From: DASUZD01 sp036377055
GTDB lineage: Bacteria; Actinomycetota; Thermoleophilia; Gaiellales; Gaiellaceae
Length of the DNA stretch: 22,051 nucleotides
Assembly (NCBI GenBank): GCA_036377055.1
Contig: DASUZD010000134.1
Span: forward strand, 1 to 22,051
Direction: 5' to 3'
The notes under the pieces are model-generated. The model worked only from the letters and a program-made list of their open reading frames with translations. It had not been told where the DNA came from and ran no database searches. Every line of letters starts with the position of its first letter. Position 1 is the stretch's first letter. Of the stretch, positions 7,080 to 13,206 are shown one piece after another. The translations under genes were made by a program, and so were the position numbers.

Positions 7080-7894
7080 GGCGCGCACCTGCCGCCGCGA
7101 AGCTCAACCTCGCCCTCGTCGTCGGCCCCCCGCGCAGCGACGGCAAGCACGAGGTGTGCACGATCCTGCAGCGGATCGATCTCGCCGACCGCGTGGAGCT
7201 CGCGACGGCCCCGCGTCTCACGGTTCGCGGCTTCTCGGGCGAGACGCTCGTCACGCGCGCGCTCGAGCTGCTCGCCGCCGAGGCAGGCGTCGAGCCACGC
7301 TGGGAAGCACGGCTGACGAAGAACGTGCCGGTGGCCGCGGGCCTGGGCGGCGGCAGCTCCGACGCGGCGACCGCGCTCCGGCTCGCTAACGAGACGCTCG
7401 ACCGACCCGTCGCGCACGAGCGGTTGCTTGCGATCGCGCGCCGGCTCGGCTCCGACGTCCCGTTCTTCCTCGTGTCCGGCCCGCAGCTCGGCACGGGAGA
7501 CGGGACGGAGCTCGCGCCGCTCGAGCTACCGCAGGACTACTGGGTCGTCGTCGTGCTGCCGGACGCCGCCCGAAAGGCGTCGACCGCAAGTGTCTATGCC
7601 GCGTACGACGCGCATGCCGGGGCGAACGGCTTCGAGGAGCGGCGCGCGCGCGTACACGAGCTTCTCCCGACCCTGCGCCGTGCGCGCGACCTCGCGCAGC
7701 TCCCGCCGAACGACCTCGCCTCGTCGCCGCTCGCGGACGCGCTCGTCGAGCTCGGAGCCTTCCGCGCCGACGTCACCGGCGCCGGCCCTGCCGTCTACGG
7801 GCTCTTCCACCGGCGGAGCGACGCGGAGGCCGCGAAAACCCGCATCCGAAGCCACGGTCGCGTCTGGCTGACGGTGCCTGCGTGGTACTTTTGA
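7076..7894 (+). CDS. ispE: 4-(cytidine 5'-diphospho)-2-C-methyl-D-erythritol kinase
   Basis: ATP-dependent kinase of the non-mevalonate (MEP) isoprenoid pathway; it phosphorylates CDP-ME at the 2-position and feeds synthesis of undecaprenyl carriers and quinones. The 272-residue GHMP kinase opens with PAAAKLNLALVVG, where Lys and Asn are conserved in substrate binding. The GHMP ATP loop is PVAAGLGGGSSDAATALRL. GSDVPFFL carries the catalytic Asp region, and the C-terminal glycine motif DVTGAGPAVYGLF is present. The start is GTG at 7076, overlapping the rsmA stop by four bases. The stop TGA at 7892 lies three bases before the next ATG, so the membrane-protein gene is probably cotranscribed. Confidence 0.95.
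   Translation: MRRAPAAAKLNLALVVGPPRSDGKHEVCTILQRIDLADRVELATAPRLTVRGFSGETLVTRALELLAAEAGVEPRWEARLTKNVPVAAGLGGGSSDAATALRLANETLDRPVAHERLLAIARRLGSDVPFFLVSGPQLGTGDGTELAPLELPQDYWVVVVLPDAARKASTASVYAAYDAHAGANGFEERRARVHELLPTLRRARDLAQLPPNDLASSPLADALVELGAFRADVTGAGPAVYGLFHRRSDAEAAKTRIRSHGRVWLTVPAWYF
7886..7891 (+). promoter_or_regulatory. Putative -10 element (TACTTT) before the small membrane protein
   Basis: TACTTT ends six bases before ATG 7898, inside the last codons of ispE. The distance fits a leaderless transcript. No -35 at normal spacing is visible. It is one member of a recurring pattern in this window and on its own is weak. Confidence 0.35.
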
Positions 7895-7897
7895 CGC

Positions 7898-8275
7898 ATG
7901 GCCTTCCGCCCGCAAGGGATTCCGAGCGGGCAGCTCGTCGACCACGGCTCGACCCGCGCCGGGCGGTGGCTGCGGGCTCGCAGGCTGAGGTTCGCCGCGT
8001 GGATCGCCGTCGTCGAGGGGCTGCTCGTCGTGCTGCACGTGATCCCGTGGTTCGCGGCGGTCGCGCTTGCGGCGCTGGCGCTCGGCTTCTACATCTGGCT
8101 CGGTCGCGAGCTCCGTTCGGACGCGGCGCGGCAGGCGAGCTGGATTGCGGCCGCGTCGCAGGTGCTCGTCGTCCTGGTGCCGGTTCTCGTCGCGTTGATC
8201 GGAGGCCTCGCGATCCTGGCGGTCGGGGTCCTCGCAGTCGTCGCGCTCGTCGTCCTCTTCACCGACCGGGGCTAG
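7898..8275 (+). CDS. Small multi-spanning membrane protein of unknown function
   Basis: I do not recognise the family. The 125-residue protein has a short basic N-terminus (RAGRWLRARRLR at 20-31) and about four hydrophobic segments at 33-48, 52-68, 82-101 and 103-121. A charged cytoplasmic-type loop (GRELRSDAARQ, 69-79) lies in the middle. It ends only four residues after the last segment. There is no signal peptide, cysteine motif or recognisable catalytic residue. The start ATG is three bases after the ispE stop and the stop TAG at 8273 is 16 bases before tRNA-Gln. The hydrophobic pattern and normal codon bias support a real gene. It sits among isoprenoid and envelope-precursor genes, but no function should be inferred from that. 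Confidence 0.75.
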   Translation: MAFRPQGIPSGQLVDHGSTRAGRWLRARRLRFAAWIAVVEGLLVVLHVIPWFAAVALAALALGFYIWLGRELRSDAARQASWIAAASQVLVVLVPVLVALIGGLAILAVGVLAVVALVVLFTDRG

Positions 8276-8278
8276 ACT
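8273..8278 (+). promoter_or_regulatory. Putative -10 element for tRNA-Gln (TAGACT)
   Basis: TAGACT overlaps the stop codon of the membrane-protein gene and ends 13 bases before the first base of the mature tRNA. That leaves room for a short 5' leader removed by RNase P. The -35 region shows no good consensus. The same hexamer is the -10 of the arsR promoter. Confidence 0.45.
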
Positions 8279-8291
8279 CGAGAACGCCCGG

Positions 8292-8362
8292 TGGGGCGTA
8301 GCCAAGCGGTAAGGCAGCGGGTTTTGGTCCCGCGATCCCAGGTTCGAATCCTGGCGCCCCAG
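8292..8362 (+). tRNA. tRNA-Gln (anticodon TTG)
   Basis: Full cloverleaf. The acceptor stem is TGGGGCG (8292-8298) with CGCCCCA (8355-8361), and the discriminator is G at 8362. The D arm is GCC...GGC with AAGCGGTAA in the loop. The anticodon stem GCGGG/CCCGC holds loop TTTTGGT, giving anticodon TTG, which reads CAA and CAG by wobble. The T arm is CCAGG TTCGAAT CCTGG. The 3' CCA is not encoded; CTA follows the discriminator, so the CCA-adding enzyme is needed. In many actinobacteria this tRNA lies next to glmU, as here. Confidence 0.96.
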
Positions 8363-8447
8363 CTACGAGGGACGTTCACGAGCTGACACGAGAAGCCCGG
8401 CCTGGATCCGCCGAAGGCTCGGGAGACGACCAACTCGCGCGGCGTTC

Positions 8448-8453
8448 TATGGT
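8448..8453 (+). promoter_or_regulatory. Putative -10 element for glmU (TATGGT)
   Basis: TATGGT ends seven bases before GTG 8461. An in-frame ATG at 8449 lies within this box and would need an mRNA starting upstream of it. If the box is a real -10, translation must begin at GTG 8461 on a leaderless mRNA. The 8363-8447 stretch after the tRNA shows no strong terminator and no clear -35. Confidence 0.45.
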
Positions 8454-8460
8454 TCGCCAC

Positions 8461-9801
8461 GTGGACACGCCCCGGCTCGCGGCGACGAATCTCGCGGTCA
8501 TCGTCATGGCCGCGGGGCTCGGCACGCGTATGCGATCGGCTAAGCCGAAGCACTTCCACGAGCTGCTCGGGCGCCGCATGGTCGACTGGGTCATCGCCGC
8601 CGGCAAGGCGCTCGAGCCTGAGCGGTTCGTCGTCGTCACGTCCCCCGAGAGTGCCGACGAGTTCGAGGGGGTCGAGGTCGCGGTCCAACCCGAGCCGCGG
8701 GGCACAGGCGACGCCGTCGCGGCAGCTCGCGAGGCGCTCGACGGCTTCGACGGCGACATCCTCGTCCTCTCCGGCGACACGCCGCTCCTGACGCGCGAGG
8801 TCCTCGAGGGCCTCGTCGCCGAGCACCGCGCGGCGGCGGCGGACGTGACGATCCTCTCGTTCGATCCGGAGCGCCCGTTCCCGTACGGCCGTGTGATCCG
8901 CGACGAGAGCGGCTCGGTGCAGCGCGTCGTCGAAGAGGGGGACGCGACGCCCGAGGAACGAGACGTCCGCGAGCTCAACTCTTCCATCTACGTCCTTTGC
9001 GCCAAGCCGCTGTGGGCGGCGGTCGAGCGCCTCACGCCGCAGAACGCGCAGGGGGAGCTGTACCTGACGGACACGGTCGAGCACGTCCTCGCAGCAGGCG
9101 GCACAGCCGCGGCTTACCGCTCGCCTGATCCGCGCGCGCCGGAGGGCGTGAACACGCGCGCCGACCTCGCGTCCGCGGCCGCCGTGCTCCGCGACCGCGT
9201 GAACGAGGCGCACATGCTGGCGGGCGTCACGATCGTCGACCCGCAGACGGCGTGGATCGAGGCCGCCGTCGAGCTCGAGCAGGACGCGATCGTGCAGCCG
9301 TTCACCGTCCTCCGCGGCCGTACGCGGGTGGCCAGCGGCGCGGAGGTCGGGCCCCACGTCGTCGCGATCGACGCGACGATCGGCCATGGTGTTTCGGTAG
9401 GGCCGTTCTGTTACCTTCGCCCCGGCACGGTGCTCGAGGCGGGCTCAAAGGCGGGAACCTTCGTCGAGATCAAGAACTCACGCGTCGGGGAGCGCACGAA
9501 GGTGTCGCACATGTCGTACATCGGGGACGCCGAGATAGGCGAGGACACGAACATCGCCGCGGGAAACATCACCGCCAACTACCCGCACGCACCGGACCGG
9601 CCGAAGGGGAAGACGACGATCGGGAGGAACGTCAGGACCGCGGTGCATGATGCGTTCGTGGCGCCGGTGAGCGTCGGCGACGGAGCATGGATTGCGGCTG
9701 GAACGGTCATAACCGAAGATGTCCCTCCCGAGTCCCTTGCTGGGTTTCCGCCGAGGCAGGTCACGAAAGAGGGATATCTCCGTGGAAAGCGCGACGACTG
9801 A
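8461..9801 (+). CDS. glmU: Bifunctional glucosamine-1-phosphate acetyltransferase / N-acetylglucosamine-1-phosphate uridyltransferase
   Basis: Makes UDP-GlcNAc, the first committed precursor of peptidoglycan, from glucosamine-1-P, acetyl-CoA and UTP. Read from GTG 8461 the protein has 446 residues. The N-terminal nucleotidyltransferase domain shows VIVMAAGLGTRMRSAKPK at 13-30, EPRGTGDAVAAA, LVLSGDTPLLT, YGRVIRDESG, ELNSSIYV and QGELYLTDTVEH. The C-terminal left-handed beta-helix has the hexapeptide repeats ending in KVSHMSYIGDAEIGEDTNIA, AGNITANY and KGKTTIGRNV. The family's GSDT stretch reads AVHDAFVAPVSVGDG. In-frame ATG 8449 would add four residues but lies inside the likely -10 box. It overlaps the start of prs by 20 nt. 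Confidence 0.94.
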   Translation: MDTPRLAATNLAVIVMAAGLGTRMRSAKPKHFHELLGRRMVDWVIAAGKALEPERFVVVTSPESADEFEGVEVAVQPEPRGTGDAVAAAREALDGFDGDILVLSGDTPLLTREVLEGLVAEHRAAAADVTILSFDPERPFPYGRVIRDESGSVQRVVEEGDATPEERDVRELNSSIYVLCAKPLWAAVERLTPQNAQGELYLTDTVEHVLAAGGTAAAYRSPDPRAPEGVNTRADLASAAAVLRDRVNEAHMLAGVTIVDPQTAWIEAAVELEQDAIVQPFTVLRGRTRVASGAEVGPHVVAIDATIGHGVSVGPFCYLRPGTVLEAGSKAGTFVEIKNSRVGERTKVSHMSYIGDAEIGEDTNIAAGNITANYPHAPDRPKGKTTIGRNVRTAVHDAFVAPVSVGDGAWIAAGTVITEDVPPESLAGFPPRQVTKEGYLRGKRDD

Positions 9802-10840
9802 GCTGCCGCGCCTGCCCGGTCTCGAGACCGCGGAGGTCGCGCCGCAGTTGAAGCCCGCCCACTGGATCGAGCGCGGGCCGTCGAAGCGGCTGATGGTCTT
9901 CTCCGGGAGCTCGCATCCCGAGCTCGCCCTGCGGATCGCCGAGCTGCTCGGAGTGGAGCTTGGGGAGATCGAGCTCGAGACGTTCGCGAACGGCGAGACG
10001 TACTGCCGCTACGGCGAGTCGATCCGCGGCGCCGATGTCTTTCTCGTCCAGACGGGCAGCCAGCCGATCGATCGCAACCTGATGGAGCTGCTCTTCATGA
10101 TCCAGGGGGCGAAGCTTGCGTCGGCGAAGCGGATCACGGCGGTCATCCCGCTCTTCCCGTACGCGCGACAGGACCGAAAGGCGAAGCCGCGCGAGCCGAT
10201 CTCGGCACGCCTCGTCGCGGACATGCTCCAGCTTGCTGGCGCAGACCGTGTCCTGACCATGGACCTCCACGCGGGTCAGATCCAGGGCTTCTTCACGATC
10301 CCGGTCGACCACATGACCGCGCTGCCGCTGTTCGCGCAGCACTTCCGCGACCTCGGCCTGACGGGCGAGGACGTCGTCTCGGTCTCGCCCGATGCAGGCC
10401 GCGCGAAGACCGCGATCCGCTTCGCCGAGATGATCGAGGGAACCTGGGCGATCATGAACAAGACGCGGCCCTCCCGCGATGTCGCGGAGGTGACGGAGAT
10501 CACGGGCCGCGTCGGCGGCAAGATCGCGATCCTCGGCGACGACGTGATCATGACCGGCGGCACGCTGCTCGCGAACGTGAAGGCGCTGCGCGAGAAGGGC
10601 GCGACCGACGTCTACGTCTTCGCGACGCACGGCCTCTTTTGCGACGGCGCGCTCGAGCGCTTCGGCGACGCCGACATCGCCCAGATCGTCGTCACCGACA
10701 CGGTTCCGATCGACCCGATCCACCGGCCGCCGAACATGACCGTCCTCCCGGTCTCGGGGCTCCTGGCCGAGACGATCACGAACGTGTTCGAGGACGACTC
10801 GGTGTCCGCAATCTTCGGCGGCGAGAACCAGCTCTTCTAA
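9782..10840 (+). CDS. prs: Ribose-phosphate diphosphokinase (PRPP synthetase)
   Basis: Makes PRPP from ribose-5-phosphate and ATP for purine, pyrimidine, His and Trp synthesis. GTG 9782 is chosen because AGAGGG at 9768-9773 lies eight bases upstream; ATG 9719 is also in frame but would overlap glmU by 83 nt. The 352-residue product has about 33 extra N-terminal residues before the usual MVFSGSSHPELA. Conserved parts follow: FANGETYCRYGESIRG, IPLFPYARQDRKAKPREP, VLTMDLHAGQIQGFF, VSPDAGRAKTAIRFAE and VFATHGLF. The PRPP-binding loop is DDVIMTGGT (253 onward), where Met replaces the usual Asp of DDxIDTGGT. The SPDAGR type loop resembles actinobacterial Prs. glmU-prs-rplY-pth is a common actinobacterial cluster. 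Confidence 0.93.
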   Translation: MESATTELPRLPGLETAEVAPQLKPAHWIERGPSKRLMVFSGSSHPELALRIAELLGVELGEIELETFANGETYCRYGESIRGADVFLVQTGSQPIDRNLMELLFMIQGAKLASAKRITAVIPLFPYARQDRKAKPREPISARLVADMLQLAGADRVLTMDLHAGQIQGFFTIPVDHMTALPLFAQHFRDLGLTGEDVVSVSPDAGRAKTAIRFAEMIEGTWAIMNKTRPSRDVAEVTEITGRVGGKIAILGDDVIMTGGTLLANVKALREKGATDVYVFATHGLFCDGALERFGDADIAQIVVTDTVPIDPIHRPPNMTVLPVSGLLAETITNVFEDDSVSAIFGGENQLF

Positions 10841-10859
10841 GGCGCCGAAAAGCCTCCGC

Positions 10860-10865
10860 TACACT
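10860..10865 (+). promoter_or_regulatory. Putative -10 element for rplY (TACACT)
   Basis: TACACT lies 11 bases before ATG 10877 in the 36-bp gap after prs, and no ribosome-binding site is visible. The same hexamer occurs upstream of mfd. A very short leader is predicted. No clear -35 is seen. Confidence 0.45.
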
Positions 10866-10876
10866 TGCGCGCCGGT

Positions 10877-11599
10877 ATGGCCGGCGAACGAGTCAAGCTC
10901 GAGGTCAGCGAGCGCGAGAGCCGCGGCACCCGCCCTGCGCGGAGGCTGCGGCGCGATGGCCTGATCCCTGGCGTCCTCTACGGCCAGGGCAAGACTCCGC
11001 ACGCGATTTGCGTCCCGGAGCGCGAGCTCCGGCGCGTCCTCTCGGGCGCGGGCGGGCTGCACACGATCCTCGACGTCGTCCTCGAAGGACAGACGACGCC
11101 GCACCACGCAGTGCTCAAGGAGTATCAGCAGGATCCGATCCGCGGCCGCTTGACGCACGTCGACTTCCACGAGGTGCGGCTCGACCGGCCGATCCAGGCC
11201 CAGGTCGCGGTGCAGCTGATCGGCGAGTCTGCGGGCGTCACCGAGGGCGGCGTGCTCTCGCAGGTGACGCGCGAAGTGAACGTCGAGGCGCTCCCGATGG
11301 AGGTTCCCGAGCACCTCGAGCTCGACGTGAGCGGCATGGCGATCGGCGATTCGCTGCGGGTCGCCGACCTGACAACGCTCGAGGGCGTCGCGTTCCTCGA
11401 CGACCCGGAGACGGTGCTCGCGACGGTGACTCCGCCGACGCAGATCGTCGAGCCGGAGGTCGAGGAGGTCGAGGAGGGCGAGGAGGTGCCCGAGGGCGAG
11501 GAGGGCGCTCCGGCCGCCGAGGCCCCCGAGGGTGCAGCCGAGGCTCCGGCCGAGCCGGGCGGCGACGCTGCGGGCGAGCCCGGCACGACCTCCGGCTAG
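10877..11599 (+). CDS. rplY: 50S ribosomal protein L25 (general stress protein Ctc form)
   Basis: Binds 5S rRNA in the large ribosomal subunit. The 240-residue protein is the long Ctc/TL5 form. The N-terminal L25 domain (about 1-95) carries SRGTRPARRLRRDGLIPGVLYG and QDPIRGRLTHVDFHEV. A second beta-rich domain (about 96-190) carries GGVLSQVTREVNVEALPMEV and LELDVSGMAIGDSLRV. The C-terminal tail from about 195 is very acidic (EVEEVEEGEEVPEGEEG) and then Ala/Pro/Gly-rich, which is typical in Actinobacteria. ATG 10877 is preferred to TTG 10865 because of the L25 N-terminus and because the TTG overlaps the -10 box. It is followed nine bases later by pth, a standard partner. Confidence 0.95.
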   Translation: MAGERVKLEVSERESRGTRPARRLRRDGLIPGVLYGQGKTPHAICVPERELRRVLSGAGGLHTILDVVLEGQTTPHHAVLKEYQQDPIRGRLTHVDFHEVRLDRPIQAQVAVQLIGESAGVTEGGVLSQVTREVNVEALPMEVPEHLELDVSGMAIGDSLRVADLTTLEGVAFLDDPETVLATVTPPTQIVEPEVEEVEEGEEVPEGEEGAPAAEAPEGAAEAPAEPGGDAAGEPGTTSG

Positions 11600-11608
11600 T
11601 CCGGCGTC

Positions 11609-12202
11609 GTGCGGCTCCTGCGTCGCCGCGAGCCGGTCTCGACGCTCGACCTGCTCGTCGTCGGCCTCGGCAATCCGGGCCGCGAATACGAGCCGACACG
11701 GCACAACGTCGGCTGGATGGTCGTGGACGAGCTTGCGCGCCGCCACGGCGGCTCGTTCCGCTCGAAGTTCTCCGGCCGGGTGGCAGACGTGCGCGCGGAC
11801 GAGCGCCGGCTCGCGCTGCTGAAGCCCGAGACGTACATGAACGAGTCGGGGCGCTCGGTCGGCGCCGCCGCGCGGTTCTACAAGAGCGAGCCCGGCGAGA
11901 TCCTGCTCGTCCACGACGACGTCGACCTCGCCGAGGGCCGACTCCAGGCCCGGCTCGGCGGCGGTCTCGCGGGCCACAACGGCCTCCGCTCGATCGCGCA
12001 GCATCTCGGCACGAACGACTTCCTCCGCCTGCGGATCGGCGTCGGCCGTCCGGAGCGCGGCGACCCTCGGCCGGTGGCCGACTACGTCCTCTCTCCGTTC
12101 GACCCGCACGTGGACGTCGACGAGCTCGTGGGGCGCGCGGCCGACGCGGTGGAGCTGCTCGCGGCCGAGGGTCTCCCGGCCGCGCAGCAGCGGTTCAACT
12201 AG
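11609..12202 (+). CDS. pth: Peptidyl-tRNA hydrolase
   Basis: Releases tRNA from peptidyl-tRNAs that drop off the ribosome. The 197-residue protein begins at GTG 11609, nine bases after rplY. About 13 extra residues precede the first conserved strand. Key motifs are LLVVGLGNPGREY (Asn 22), TRHNVGW with catalytic His 32, LLKPETYMNESG, LLVHDDVDLAEGRL with the catalytic Asp, GGGLAGHNGLRSI with the binding Asn, DFLRLRIGVGRP, and DYVLSPF near the end. Its TAG stop (12200-12202) shares bases with the TAG stop of the convergent SRPBCC gene at a single CTAG (12199-12202), so there is no intergenic space and no room for a terminator. Confidence 0.95.
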   Translation: MRLLRRREPVSTLDLLVVGLGNPGREYEPTRHNVGWMVVDELARRHGGSFRSKFSGRVADVRADERRLALLKPETYMNESGRSVGAAARFYKSEPGEILLVHDDVDLAEGRLQARLGGGLAGHNGLRSIAQHLGTNDFLRLRIGVGRPERGDPRPVADYVLSPFDPHVDVDELVGRAADAVELLAAEGLPAAQQRFN

Positions 12203-12672
12203 GCGTTCGCGGCGTTCTCGAAGGCGCCCATCACGGCGACCCAGCCGTCCGAGTAGCTCGCGCGAGCCTCCTCGGCCTCGGCGCCGAGCCGCTCCCACCC
12301 GCGGTGCACGAGCTCGACGCGCGTGCCGTCGCCGTCCGGCGCGAAGCTGACGTCGATCTCGGTGGGCGCGGGCGCGTTCGGGTTCACCTTCCACTCGATC
12401 ACGACGCGATGCGGCGGCTCCCAGTGCGTGACAGTGCCCCAGTAACCGTCCTCGCCGCTCGTCATCCGCTCGTACAGTCGACCCCCGACGTGGCCTTCGA
12501 GGACCACCGTCTCCGGAGCCTTGGCGCCTTCGCTCGTCATGCCCTCGATCGAGTGCGTCCGAAGCGGCCACCAGGTCGCGATCCCGTCCGTGAAGACGCG
12601 GAAGGCGTCCTCGACAGGTCGCGCCACCGTCACCGATTGGCGCACCGGCTCCACCGTCGTCTGCGTGCTCAT
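12199..12672 (-). CDS. SRPBCC / AHSA1-like (activator of Hsp90 ATPase homologue 1) domain protein
   Basis: A 157-residue START-like fold protein read from ATG 12672. The N-terminal strand and helix (VRQSVTVARPVEDAFRVFTD) and FTDGIATWWPLRTHSIEG are typical of the SRPBCC/AHSA1 group. Then come GGRLYERMTSGEDGYWGTVT, WEPPHRVVIEWKVNP, TEIDVSFAPDGDGTRVELVHRGWERLG, and a final helix (YSDGWVAVMGAFENAA). Such proteins bind small hydrophobic ligands or modulate partners; the ligand is unknown. Its ATG overlaps the TGA of the arsR gene by four bases (ATGA), so the two form an operon. ArsR-SRPBCC pairs are common in actinobacteria, and the regulator probably controls both. The gene ends on the same CTAG as pth. 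Confidence 0.88.
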   Translation of the reverse strand: MSTQTTVEPVRQSVTVARPVEDAFRVFTDGIATWWPLRTHSIEGMTSEGAKAPETVVLEGHVGGRLYERMTSGEDGYWGTVTHWEPPHRVVIEWKVNPNAPAPTEIDVSFAPDGDGTRVELVHRGWERLGAEAEEARASYSDGWVAVMGAFENAANA

Positions 12673-12986
12673 TCGCTGCTCCTTTCCTCGCTCTCCGCGG
12701 CCGCCTTGAACGCCTCCAGCGCCTGCGACCAGAACTCGTCGAAGTACGCCCGGAGCGCTGCGACCGCGTCCGGCTCGATGCGGTACAGCCGCCGGGTTCC
12801 GTTCCTGCGCTCGCTCACGAGCCCCGCCTCCTTCAGAACGCGCAGGTGCTGCGACACCGCCGGCCGGCTGACCGGCAGCTCGCTCGCCAGCTCGCCGACC
12901 GCCCGCGGTCCCGCGCGAAGGCGCTCGAAGATCGCCCTTCGAGTCGGATCGGCGAGCGCCGCCATCGCGATTCCGTAAGTATCCAC
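12669..12986 (-). CDS. ArsR family winged-helix repressor
   Basis: A 105-residue DNA-binding regulator. The start GTG 12986 encodes MDTYGIAMAALADPTRRAI. The winged helix follows: AIFERLRAGPRAVGELASEL, the recognition helix region VSRPAVSQHLRVLKEAGLV, and wing SERRNGTRRLYRIEP. The C-terminal dimerisation helix is Phe/Ala/Glu-rich. There is no CxC metal site, so it is the non-metal ArsR subtype usually paired with SRPBCC genes. Alternative start ATG 12965 would remove seven residues. GTG is favoured because a TTGACA-N18-TAGACT promoter places transcription start at about 12986-12988, a leaderless start. The first codons lie inside the operator, so repression probably acts on its own start site. 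It is divergent from mfd. Confidence 0.9.
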   Translation of the reverse strand: MDTYGIAMAALADPTRRAIFERLRAGPRAVGELASELPVSRPAVSQHLRVLKEAGLVSERRNGTRRLYRIEPDAVAALRAYFDEFWSQALEAFKAAAESEERSSE

Positions 12987-13010
12987 TTACGGTAAGTCTA
13001 GACTTACGGG
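12973..13010. promoter_or_regulatory. ArsR operator: two tandem inverted repeats of CCGTAAGT
   Basis: Four half-sites in 38 bp. CCGTAAGT (12973-12980) and ACTTACGG (12985-12992) are 4 bp apart. Then comes the perfect 16-bp palindrome GTAAGTCTAGACTTAC (12992-13007), with flanking bases giving CGGTAAGT and ACTTACGGG. The palindrome holds the minus-strand -10 box and the first dyad covers the transcription start and first codons of arsR. This is the classic arrangement for an autorepressing ArsR dimer pair. Confidence 0.85.
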
Positions 13011-13024
13011 AGCGCACATGTCAA
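12995..13024 (-). promoter_or_regulatory. Promoter of the arsR-SRPBCC operon
   Basis: On the minus strand TTGACA (13024-13019), an 18-bp spacer and TAGACT (13000-12995). The -10 ends eight bases before GTG 12986, predicting a leaderless mRNA. The -10 box sits in the centre of the operator palindrome, so bound repressor would block RNA polymerase. Confidence 0.8.
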
Positions 13025-13114
13025 CTACGGCGGTGCGTGGCGGTGAAGAAGTCGTTCGAGACTCGGCGCGAAGCCGTCACCCATACGCGCGCCGCCCTCC
13101 GATAGCGTGACCTC

Positions 13115-13134
13115 AGGGGTCGCGCCGGACCCCT
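13115..13134. repeat. Inverted repeat (7-bp arms) in the arsR-mfd gap
   Basis: AGGGGTC (13115-13121) and GACCCCT (13128-13134) with a 6-nt loop. No T-run follows on either strand, and no gene on either strand ends here, so it is not an obvious terminator. It lies between the arsR promoter and the mfd promoter. It may be a regulator site or a hairpin at the 5' end of a transcript starting from TAGCGT at 13103. The rest of 13025-13165 shows nothing else I can support. Confidence 0.35.
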
Positions 13135-13165
13135 TGGGGGACGTTCGGCGGACGTCGGCGCGGGC

Positions 13166-13171
13166 TACACT
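13166..13171 (+). promoter_or_regulatory. Putative -10 element for mfd (TACACT)
   Basis: TACACT 35 bases before ATG 13207, the same hexamer as before rplY. Transcription would start near 13178, so the mRNA would begin with the strong inverted repeat at 13180-13198. The -35 region is weak. This is one of the few genes here predicted to carry a leader. Confidence 0.45.
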
Positions 13172-13179
13172 TCGCGGCC

Positions 13180-13198
13180 GCGGAACCGCCGGTTCCGC
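13180..13198. repeat. 19-bp perfect inverted repeat in the mfd leader
   Basis: GCGGAACCG, one central base, then CGGTTCCGC. As RNA it gives an 8-bp stem with a 3-nt loop, followed by CTTTCG before ATG 13207. It would form the first structure of the mfd transcript. It could be a weak attenuator, an mRNA-stabilising 5' hairpin, or a DNA operator. The short T-run argues against a full terminator. Confidence 0.55.
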
Positions 13199-13206
13199 CT
13201 TTCGTC

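Noticed and set aside
9719..9781. ATG 9719 as the prs start
   Set aside because: It would overlap glmU by 83 nt. GTG 9782 has a good AGAGGG site eight bases upstream and already leaves an N-terminal extension.
10865..10876. TTG 10865 as the rplY start
   Set aside because: It overlaps the -10 box TACACT. ATG 10877 gives a normal L25 N-terminus.
12199..12986. ArsR-SRPBCC pair as a recent mobile insertion
   Set aside because: There are no flanking repeats, transposase or shift in base composition, and the 3' end is fitted to pth to the base. A regulator at this position is also seen in other actinobacteria.
12673..13017. Upstream extension of the SRPBCC gene to 13017 on minus
   Set aside because: It crosses the arsR gene in another frame. 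ATG 12672 gives the proper family N-terminus and an ATGA overlap.
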